A stretch of DNA of 64,000 bases from Bradyrhizobium sp. AUGA SZCCT0176. Its GTDB lineage: Bacteria > Pseudomonadota > Alphaproteobacteria > Rhizobiales > Xanthobacteraceae. Shown in pieces: positions 32,788 to 39,889 of this stretch; position 1 is the first letter of the stretch; every line of letters starts with the position of its first letter. The stretch lies in assembly GCF_018130145.1 (NCBI RefSeq), contig NZ_JAFCMB010000008.1, positions 1 through 64,000 on the forward strand, written 5' to 3'. Below the pieces are notes generated by a model, which was not told where the DNA came from, did not search any database, and saw nothing but the letters and a program-made list of their open reading frames with translations. The translations under genes were made by a program, and so were the position numbers.

Positions 32788-33618
32788 TCAATTCGAGCGC
32801 CCGGACGCAGCGCCCGGCATCTTGCCGCCCATCTCGGCGCGCGCATTCTCCTTGCGCGACAGCATGAGCTTCAACTGCGCGACGTTGGCGGCCGCTTCCT
32901 CGGGCGGAAGGTCGGCCTTCGCGATCTTCTCAGCCTCGGCCGTGTTGCCCCGCAGGCCGACCACCAGCGCCAGATTGGCCCGCACGCGCGCGTCGTTGGC
33001 CGCACGGCTATGGGCGCGACGCAACGTCTCCTCCGCCTTCGGCAGGTCCTTTGAAAGCACGTAAGACAGGCCGAGATTGGAAAGCACCGACGGTTGGTCG
33101 GGCGTGATCTTCAGCGCGCTCGAATAATACTGCCGCGCTTCCTCGAACCGGCCGAGTTGGTCGAGCACCGCACCTTGCGCGGAGAGTATCCGCCAATCCG
33201 GATTGTCGGGGGTGTGGGCGCGGCCGAGCACGTCGAAGGCCTGCTGGAAATTGCCATTGTCGGCGAGCGCGCGGCCGTAGCCGGCAAGCAGCGCCTTGTT
33301 GCTGGAATGGGCGATGGTCGCCTGCTCCAGCACCGCGACCGCCTGCGACTTCTGTCCGGTGGCGCGCAACGCTTTGCCGTATTGCAGGGCCGCGTCGGCA
33401 TCCTTCGGGTTGGCGCGATAGCGCGCCTCGAAAACCTCTACGTCGCGGCGCGGGTCGGCGGCGCGGCTGGTTTCGGCTTTCTCACCGAGCGAGCCCGTGA
33501 CATCCGACGACGTCACGGCCGTCTGGCAGCCGCTAAGCCCCAGTGCGAGAATCGCCGCGGATGATGTACACGCAAGAAGTCGCGCGAATTCAGATGGTTG
33601 GAACAATTTCTGGAACAT
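32788..33618 (-). CDS. tadD: TPR lipoprotein TadD (Flp pilus assembly)
   Basis: 276 residues. The signal peptide ends in LGLSGC (lipid Cys31). From ~65 on there are tandem TPR helices: DADAALQYGKALRATGQ, NKALLAGYGRALADNG, LSAQGAVLDQLGRFEEA, PSVLSNLGLSYVLSKDL. The tail ends Gly/Ser-rich. TadD is the pilotin-like lipoprotein of Tad systems. It is transcribed opposite to cpaBCDE and converges on cpaE, with a 9-bp inverted repeat in its upstream region. Confidence 0.85.
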   Translation of the reverse strand: MFQKLFQPSEFARLLACTSSAAILALGLSGCQTAVTSSDVTGSLGEKAETSRAADPRRDVEVFEARYRANPKDADAALQYGKALRATGQKSQAVAVLEQATIAHSSNKALLAGYGRALADNGNFQQAFDVLGRAHTPDNPDWRILSAQGAVLDQLGRFEEARQYYSSALKITPDQPSVLSNLGLSYVLSKDLPKAEETLRRAHSRAANDARVRANLALVVGLRGNTAEAEKIAKADLPPEEAAANVAQLKLMLSRKENARAEMGGKMPGAASGRSN

Positions 33619-33657
33619 TTACTGGACCCGCGTCGGCGACTGTCCAGAATGCTCACA

Positions 33658-33682
33658 GCTTAACCCTAAATTCGGGTTAAGC
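33658..33682. promoter_or_regulatory. perfect inverted repeat upstream of tadD
   Basis: GCTTAACCC (33658-33666) and GGGTTAAGC (33674-33682) with a 7-nt centre, 40-64 bp upstream of the tadD ATG. The TTAACC half-sites resemble CtrA half-sites, and CtrA controls Tad pili in Caulobacter, but the spacing differs from TTAA-N7-TTAA. It could be a regulator site or a terminator for the PilZ gene upstream on the same strand. Confidence 0.45.
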
Positions 33683-33781
33683 AGGCCGTCTTTACGGTAA
33701 TGGGCGGCCGCAATGGCCTGTTTAGCATCGGCCACGCGGCTGCGGACCGGGCTCTGATCCCGGCCTCGCCGCATTCCTGTA

Positions 33782-34030
33782 CTAGTCGACGAATTGAGCG
33801 CCGAGTTCGCAGCCGATCCGCCATGCGAGCTTGCACTGGCGCGGCCGCTGACCGGTCGAGAAAATCACGGTGAACTCGGGGGGAATCTCCGGATATTCGG
33901 CGATAATCTTCACTCCGCCGTCCGACACGTCCGTGATCATGCAGTCGCGCGGCAACCCGCCGGTCCCAAACTGTATCTTCGCAAAGTTTCTGCACACACG
34001 ACGTTCGCTTCTGCGGCGATTCGCTAACAT
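33782..34030 (-). CDS. PilZ-domain c-di-GMP-binding protein
   Basis: 82 residues, a single PilZ domain. The RxxxR motif is R7-S-E-R-R11 and the second motif is D34-V-S-D-G-G39, so both c-di-GMP contacts are present. No other domain. It lies beside the Tad genes; a role in second-messenger control of pili or adhesion is possible, but single PilZ proteins are abundant in this group. No partner gene adjoins. Confidence 0.8.
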   Translation of the reverse strand: MLANRRRSERRVCRNFAKIQFGTGGLPRDCMITDVSDGGVKIIAEYPEIPPEFTVIFSTGQRPRQCKLAWRIGCELGAQFVD

Positions 34031-34347
34031 CTTTGCCCCTGGCCCTGATCGAGAAAATTGGTGTCTCTCGTTTACAGAAGAATTGTTGGAATTGGCCTAG
34101 CGGAACCGATCGCAATGTAATCGAAGTGTAGCGGTTGTTTTCCAGCTCTGCTTACCCTGCGCTTGTGCAGACACGCCCCGCGGGTTCGGCAAGCCACGCC
34201 GATCGCGCCATCGATAGCTGCCTTTGGCTCCTGCCGGCACATGCTCTCCTGCAGCCACCCACGCAATTTTCGGCAAATTAAAGGGTTGATCCGCGCCCTT
34301 TTGGCGATAGCCTGAACTTTCGACTCGCGCTGCCGGAAGCTATTCGC
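34031..34347. other. intergenic stretch between the PilZ gene and nptA-like gene
   Basis: 317 bp between divergent genes. No supported frame or RNA. It should contain both promoters, but no clear pair was found. Confidence 0.4.
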
Positions 34348-36039
34348 ATGGGAACCGTCGTTCTTCTCGACCTGATGGGTGGCGTTGCGCTGCTGCTGTG
34401 GGGCCTGCATATGGTCCACAGCGGAATCCTTCGCGCGTTCGGCCCTGACCTGCGTCAATTGCTGGCGAAGGGGCTCAACAATCGCTTCACCGCCTTCGCG
34501 GCCGGCCTCGGCCTGACGGCGCTGCTCCAGAGCAGCACCGCGACGGCGCTGATCACAAGCTCGTTCACGTCGGAAGGCCTGGTCAGCCTGGTGCCGGCGC
34601 TTGCCATCATGCTCGGCGCCAATGTCGGCACCACGCTGATCGTGCAGATCCTGTCGTTCAAAATCGCCGCCGTCGCCCCCGTCCTGTTCATCATCGGTCT
34701 GGTGGCGTTCCGCACCGGACCGCGCTCGCGCATCAAGGATATCGGCCGCGTCTCGATCGGGCTTGGACTGATGCTGCTGGCGCTGCACATCCTGCTCGAC
34801 ACGCTAGCGCCGGCCGAAAACGCGCCGGGCATGCGCGTGTTCATGAACGCCATCACCGGCGACCCCGTGCTCTGCATCGTCGTCGGTGCGGTCGTGACCT
34901 GGGTGGTGCATTCCAGCGTCGCCAGCGTGCTGCTGGTGATGTCGCTGGCATTTGCGCATTTCATTACGCCGGTGGCGGCATTGGCGCTGGTGCTCGGTGC
35001 CAACCTCGGCAGCGCGATCAATCCGATTGTCGAAGGCGCCCGCCGCGACAACCCCGCCAGCTACCGCCTGCCGCTGGGGAATCTCGCCAACCGGGTGATC
35101 GGCATCGCACTGGTGGCGCCGTTCCTGAACCCGATCGCGGATCTGCTGCAATCGTGGCAGCCGGACCCCGCCAAGGCCACGGCGCAATTCCACATCGCGT
35201 TCAACGTCGTGATGGCGCTGCTTTTTATCGGCCTGCTCGACGGCATCGCGCGGCTGCTGAAAAAACTGCTGCCGACGCGCGTCCGGGAGACCGATCCGCT
35301 GCGGCCGCGCTATCTCGACGAGAGCGCGCTGGAGACCCCTTCTTTGGCGCTGGCGGACGCCGCGCGTGAAACGCTGCATATGGGCGACCATGTCGAGGTC
35401 ATGCTGCGCAAGGTGATGGCGGCGATGATGACCAACGACCGGGCGCTGGTCGACCAAGTCTCGCAGATGGACAACAGCGTCGACAGCCTCGACGAGGCGA
35501 TCAAGCTCTATGTCACCAAGCTCACCCGCGGCAGCCTCGACGAACGCGAGGGACAGCGGGCGATGGAGATCGTCTCCTTCGCCATCAACCTCGAACATAT
35601 CGGCGACATTATCGACAAGAATTTGAGCGAGCTTGCGACCAAGAAGATCAAGCGCCGGTTCCAGTTCTCAGCCGAGGGCGCCGAAGAGCTCTCGGCCTTC
35701 CACAAGCGCACGATGGATTCGCTGCGGATCGCGTTCGGCGTCTTCATGTCCGGCGACGTCAATGAAGCCCGCAAGTTGCTGGCGGAGAAGGCCGCGCTGC
35801 GCAACGCCGAGCTTGCCGCCACCGAGCGGCATCTCGACCGGCTGCGCGAGGGCCGGCCCGAGACCATCGAGACCACCTCGCTTCATCTCGACGTGCTGCG
35901 CGATCTCCGGCGGATCCACTCCCATATCTGCTCGGTCGCCTACCCCGTGCTCGACGCCGCCGGCGAACTGGCGGCCTATCGTTCTTCCGAAAGCGATATG
36001 GCGGCGCTGCCCGCACCGGCCGCGGGACGCAGCGGTTAG
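34348..36039 (+). CDS. Na/Pi-cotransporter-family protein (NptA/YjbB type) with PhoU-like tail
   Basis: 563 residues. The membrane half (~1-310) has two inverted repeats marked by GLTALLQSSTATALITS and VTWVVHSSVASVLLVMS, the QSS signatures of SLC34-type Na/phosphate transporters, plus ALVLGANLGSAINPI. The cytoplasmic half (~330-545) is helical and PhoU-like (HMGDHVEVMLRKVMAAM, INLEHIGDIIDKNLSELA). YjbB-type proteins mediate phosphate export or uptake. Its TAG overlaps the stop of the convergent LABN gene at 36036-36039. Confidence 0.88.
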   Translation: MGTVVLLDLMGGVALLLWGLHMVHSGILRAFGPDLRQLLAKGLNNRFTAFAAGLGLTALLQSSTATALITSSFTSEGLVSLVPALAIMLGANVGTTLIVQILSFKIAAVAPVLFIIGLVAFRTGPRSRIKDIGRVSIGLGLMLLALHILLDTLAPAENAPGMRVFMNAITGDPVLCIVVGAVVTWVVHSSVASVLLVMSLAFAHFITPVAALALVLGANLGSAINPIVEGARRDNPASYRLPLGNLANRVIGIALVAPFLNPIADLLQSWQPDPAKATAQFHIAFNVVMALLFIGLLDGIARLLKKLLPTRVRETDPLRPRYLDESALETPSLALADAARETLHMGDHVEVMLRKVMAAMMTNDRALVDQVSQMDNSVDSLDEAIKLYVTKLTRGSLDEREGQRAMEIVSFAINLEHIGDIIDKNLSELATKKIKRRFQFSAEGAEELSAFHKRTMDSLRIAFGVFMSGDVNEARKLLAEKAALRNAELAATERHLDRLREGRPETIETTSLHLDVLRDLRRIHSHICSVAYPVLDAAGELAAYRSSESDMAALPAPAAGRSG

Positions 36040-36374
36040 CGATCCAGCGTCCTCGACGCGCTGGCGCGGTTCTTCACGATCAGCATGATGTTCCGGATGT
36101 AGATGATGGTGGCCAATGACTGGCCGAGGATGATGACGGGTTCGCGCTTGGCGATGCCGTAGACCAGCGTCATCATCCCGCCGCCCATCGAGAAGAACCA
36201 GAACGCCATCGGCACCACGCTTTGCCCGACGCGCTCGCTCGAGATCCACTGCACCAGGAAGCGCGCGGTGAAGAACAATTGCGCGACCAGGCCGAACGCC
36301 AGCCAGAAATCGAACTTGGCGACGAAGACGTCGTAAAGGTAATCGCCGAGCGCCTGCCCGTATTGAATCAGCAT
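36036..36374 (-). CDS. lipid-A biosynthesis N-terminal (LABN) domain membrane protein
   Basis: 112 residues from the ATG at 36374, overlapping the GT2 stop (TGATG). Three hydrophobic segments and the motif FFTARFLVQWISSERVGQSVVPMAFWFFS, listed here in two parts (FFTARFLVQWISSER / QSVVPMAFWFFSMGG), are the LABN signature. Such small proteins accompany dolichol-phosphate-sugar synthases and resemble SMR-type flippases, so flipping a polyprenyl-phosphate sugar is plausible. Last gene of the four-gene envelope-glycan unit. Confidence 0.8.
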   Translation of the reverse strand: MLIQYGQALGDYLYDVFVAKFDFWLAFGLVAQLFFTARFLVQWISSERVGQSVVPMAFWFFSMGGGMMTLVYGIAKREPVIILGQSLATIIYIRNIMLIVKNRASASRTLDR

Positions 36375-37162
36375 CAGATCACCTCGGTCGCAATGGGCGT
36401 CGACTTCTTGCGGCGGATCAACCACCAGACGCCGGCCAGATCCATGATCCCGATCCATAGCCGGTCAAAGAAGCCGTAATTTGATACGCCGGAATGGCGC
36501 GGGCGGTCGATCACATCGACGTAAGCAATGCCAAAACCTTCACGGCGCACCAGCGCCGGCAGGAAACGATGCAGCCCGTCGAAATAAGGCATCGACAGGA
36601 ATACCTCGCGCGGAAAGGCCTTCAGCCCACACCCGGTGTCGCGGGTGCCGTCGCGCAAAATCCCGTTGCGCACGGCATTAGCGATCCGCGATTGCATTTT
36701 CTTGAAACCGGTGTCCTTGCGTCCGACCCGCTGGCCCGCGGCAAGGCCGATGCGGCCGCCGCCGCTCTCGACCGCCGAAATCAGATCCGGCAGAAACGCC
36801 GGATTGTTCTGTCCGTCGCCGTCCAGCGTCGCCACAATGGCGCCGCGCGCCGCACGAACGCCGCTGCGCACCGCCGCCGATTGTCCGGAGGATTTTTCAT
36901 GCCGGAGCTGCCGGAGATTGCCGTGCACCTTCATCAGCGCTTTGAGCCGCTCGGCGGTGGAGTCGGTCGAGCCGTCATTGACATAGATGATCTCATAGGC
37001 CCAGCGGCGGCCATCCAGCGCGGCCGTGATTTCCGTAATCAGCGGCGCGACGTTGTCGGCCTCGTTGCGCACGGGCACAACGATGGAAACGGCGACCGCG
37101 GCTTGGTCGGAAGAAGGCAAATCGGCACTCATCGGTTGGGCTGGGGTTGGATCGGCTTGCAC
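36374..37162 (-). CDS. GT2 glycosyltransferase, polyprenyl-phosphate sugar synthase type
   Basis: 262 residues in the longest frame (GTG start); an ATG at 37132 is an alternative and neither has a strong ribosome-binding site. VSIVVPVRNEADNVAPLI starts the GT-A fold, with IIYVNDGSTDST and the DxD-type TLDGDGQNNPA, then DTGCGLKAFPREVFL. This matches DPM1/ArnC-like enzymes that make undecaprenyl-phosphate-linked sugars. The C-terminus is amphipathic without the two TM helices of ArnC. With the ArnT-like transferase and LABN protein it forms a lipid-linked sugar pathway. Confidence 0.87.
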   Translation of the reverse strand: MQADPTPAQPMSADLPSSDQAAVAVSIVVPVRNEADNVAPLITEITAALDGRRWAYEIIYVNDGSTDSTAERLKALMKVHGNLRQLRHEKSSGQSAAVRSGVRAARGAIVATLDGDGQNNPAFLPDLISAVESGGGRIGLAAGQRVGRKDTGFKKMQSRIANAVRNGILRDGTRDTGCGLKAFPREVFLSMPYFDGLHRFLPALVRREGFGIAYVDVIDRPRHSGVSNYGFFDRLWIGIMDLAGVWWLIRRKKSTPIATEVI

Positions 37163-37203
37163 GGACCGGAACCGGTTCCGTCAGGCCTGCGCGGCGTCCG
37201 CTT

Positions 37204-38049
37204 TTATGGGGCGAATGCGCCCCGGGCAACCCTTTTGAGGCGTCCCGAGGAAGGCCCTACCAGCGGCAGAATTGTGCCGTCGCGGTGGATCGCAAAGCCG
37301 AGCCGCCGCGCTGCGAACCAGTAGCGCACGAACATCGCGCCGATCGTGCCAACCAGCGCGCCTGCGACCACGTCGCTGGGATGATGGGCCAGCAACACCA
37401 GACGGGTTGCACAGATGACGAGGGCATAGACGAGCATCGTGGTCCGCGCCTGCGGCCACAACGCCGACACGGCAAAGGCCAGCGCGAAAGCGCAGGTCGC
37501 ATGGCCCGAGGGGAAGCTCGAATAGGCCCCCGTTCCCGCAAAGTGCGAGAAATGGAACACATTGCCTTCGCCGCCGACAAACGGCCGGCCGCGTCCGACG
37601 CTCCATTTTATTACTTCGGTAATCAGCGCGGACACCATCACCGCGCAGAACAAAAACTGTAAACGCGTGCCGAGACCGAGCAACAGGGAGCGCTGAATAC
37701 CACTGAACGCGGGTGCTGCTATCGCAACCAAGATCAACAGCGCGCCCAGCGCCGCCAGCACATATTCATCCTTGCCGAAATCGGTGACAATGCGCATCCA
37801 CCACAGCGAGGGCGTACCCCGCTTCGGCATCTGGCCGATCTCCCAGGCATCGAGCACGAACATCAACGCGATGATGGCGGCGCCAAGGCCGGCCGACAGC
37901 AGCAACGCGTGACGCGCCGCCCGGCGGCCCGCCTCGGCCCGCCGCGAGTGCGACGGCGTCCGCGCGAGCTGGGTCAGCGAGCGCCACCCCAGCACCACAA
38001 AGCGCGAAAGATAGTTTTGGGATTCGGCGATGACGGTCGGCGCTGGCAT
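37204..38049 (-). CDS. PAP2-family lipid phosphatase
   Basis: 281 residues from the ATG at 38047-38049, one base after the ArnT-like stop (TAAGATG); the longer frame to 38205 is rejected. The three catalytic boxes are present: KWSVGRGRP (KxxxxxxRP), FPSGH, and TRLVLLAHHPSDV (RxxxxxHxxxD). Five or six TM segments. Likely substrates are undecaprenyl pyrophosphate or lipid A phosphate. Second gene of the cassette. Confidence 0.88.
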   Translation of the reverse strand: MPAPTVIAESQNYLSRFVVLGWRSLTQLARTPSHSRRAEAGRRAARHALLLSAGLGAAIIALMFVLDAWEIGQMPKRGTPSLWWMRIVTDFGKDEYVLAALGALLILVAIAAPAFSGIQRSLLLGLGTRLQFLFCAVMVSALITEVIKWSVGRGRPFVGGEGNVFHFSHFAGTGAYSSFPSGHATCAFALAFAVSALWPQARTTMLVYALVICATRLVLLAHHPSDVVAGALVGTIGAMFVRYWFAARRLGFAIHRDGTILPLVGPSSGRLKRVARGAFAP

Positions 38050-38050
38050 C

Positions 38051-39793
38051 TTATTCTGTGCCTTCGGAGCGGAAGATTGCGATTGAAACCGCCTTGCCCT
38101 GCGAGATGTTATAACCCTCGACACGCGTCGCCACGTTATAGCGCAGCCCGATTGCTTCGGCGCGCTGGACAAAACCGCGCTCCGAGCGCGATTCCACCAA
38201 CGCAAAGCGGCAGGTGCCCTGCCCCAGGAAATCGGCAGCGCCTGATCCGTCGGTCAACAGCGTACTGGTTCCGGTCATGAAGACGAGACTGGGCTCATGG
38301 AAGCCGGCAGCCGCGGCCTTCGGCCCGACGCAGACGACGTTGCGCAGCGCGCGCGCGATGCCTGCGCTTGGAAACAGCGTCGTCAGCGACGGTAACACGA
38401 TGCCATAGACGGCGATTGCCAGGCACATCGCTGCAATCACGGCATGCAACAGCGAGCGCTCGGCGCGGCTTTCCTCGAACAGCCACCAGGCGATCAGGCC
38501 GAAGATCATCGCCGCCGCCAGCACCGGCCAGGCCGGAAACACCGGCTGATGCGTCAGCTTGATCGCCGCGACGATCGCGATCACGGCCGTAATCGCGGGG
38601 ATCGCAAACCACCAGGCCGCGCCGCGCCTCAGCCAGGAGCGCGACAGCACTCGGCGCTCGAGAGCGCCGACGGTCAGGATGGCGATGGCCGGATAGAGCG
38701 GCAGCACGTAGTGCGGAAGCTTGGTCATCACCAGCTCGAACACGATCCACGACGGCACCAGCCAGGCCAGCAGATACTGCGCGCCGGGCTCGCGCCGGGC
38801 CCGCCATACCGCCGGAGCCGCCATCCCCGCCAGCGGCGCTCCGGGCCAGAACGTGACCCAGAACAGCAGCAGATACAGGCCGGGCGGCGCGCCATGGGAC
38901 TCCTGTGCGGCGAGCTTGCTCAGCATGTCGCCGCCGAGCGAATTGGTGAAGAACGCATCGCCCGCGCGCCAGAAAATCGCGACGAACCACGGCAGCACCA
39001 GCACCAGCGTCCACATCAGGCCCCAGACCGGGCGCATGCGCCACAGCCAGACCGCCGAGCGGTCGAGGATCGCCAGCGCCGCGATGGTCAATCCCACGAA
39101 CATCAGGATCAGCGGGCCCTTGAGCAGGATGCCGCCGGCCAGCGCGGTCCAGAAAATCGCGGGCGAACTCCACGGCGGCCGCGCCGGATCCTCGCCGCGC
39201 TGCCAGGACAGGTAGACCCGCGCCATCGCCCCCATCGCGGCGGTGACTGACAGCAGCAGCATCGCATCGGTCTTGGCGAGCCGCGCTTCGGCGCCAAGCA
39301 AGACACAGCTGCACATCATCAACGCCGCCAGCGCGGCGCCGCTCCGGGTCACGAAGGCGAGCGCCGTCCAATAGGTCAGCAGGACCGCGCCGATCGCGCC
39401 AATAAGCGAGGGAAGGCGATAGAGCCAGATGCGCAATTCCGCCCGCGGCAGGCCGAGCTTCGAGGCGGTTTCGACCACGGCGGCCTGCATCCAGTAAATG
39501 CCGACGGGCTTCTTGTAGCGGACGTCATCCTGAAAGCGGATGTCAACGTATTCGTCGCTTTCGACCATCTGCTTGGTCGCCTGCGCAAACCGCGCCTCGT
39601 CGCGGTCGATGGCCGGAATCGAGAAGAAACCGGGCACGAAAAGCACGATGGCGCACAGCGTCAGGAAGATGATCGCGCGGAAATGGCTGGCTGTGGCGAA
39701 GTCAAACGCGGCGAGCAGCCTGCGGCTGGAATTCGCAGGTTTCACAGACTGTTGGCCTGCTCCAAATCGCCGGGGTTGCACGGTTTCAACCAT
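38051..39793 (-). CDS. ArnT-like polyprenyl-phosphate-sugar glycosyltransferase (GT39/GT83)
   Basis: 580 residues with about 12 TM helices. The first periplasmic loop carries PAIDRDEARFAQATKQMVES and FQDDVRYKKPVGIYWMQAA, the acidic D-E-A-R and KPxGxYW motifs of the PMT/ArnT superfamily. The C-terminal ~100 residues are soluble and periplasmic (LVFMTGTSTLLTDG), ending LVESRSERGF-type. It should transfer a sugar from undecaprenyl phosphate to lipid A or another envelope acceptor. Bradyrhizobial lipid A carries neutral sugars and uronic acid, which makes it a candidate acceptor (inference). First gene of the cassette. Confidence 0.87.
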   Translation of the reverse strand: MVETVQPRRFGAGQQSVKPANSSRRLLAAFDFATASHFRAIIFLTLCAIVLFVPGFFSIPAIDRDEARFAQATKQMVESDEYVDIRFQDDVRYKKPVGIYWMQAAVVETASKLGLPRAELRIWLYRLPSLIGAIGAVLLTYWTALAFVTRSGAALAALMMCSCVLLGAEARLAKTDAMLLLSVTAAMGAMARVYLSWQRGEDPARPPWSSPAIFWTALAGGILLKGPLILMFVGLTIAALAILDRSAVWLWRMRPVWGLMWTLVLVLPWFVAIFWRAGDAFFTNSLGGDMLSKLAAQESHGAPPGLYLLLFWVTFWPGAPLAGMAAPAVWRARREPGAQYLLAWLVPSWIVFELVMTKLPHYVLPLYPAIAILTVGALERRVLSRSWLRRGAAWWFAIPAITAVIAIVAAIKLTHQPVFPAWPVLAAAMIFGLIAWWLFEESRAERSLLHAVIAAMCLAIAVYGIVLPSLTTLFPSAGIARALRNVVCVGPKAAAAGFHEPSLVFMTGTSTLLTDGSGAADFLGQGTCRFALVESRSERGFVQRAEAIGLRYNVATRVEGYNISQGKAVSIAIFRSEGTE

Positions 39794-39889
39794 CTTGTTC
39801 GCATACGATGAAACCGCACTGCAAACAACACCGCAGTTCCCGCTATCCGGCGGTGTTCCCGGCCCCCTGATCGGTCAAATTGTACCTGT

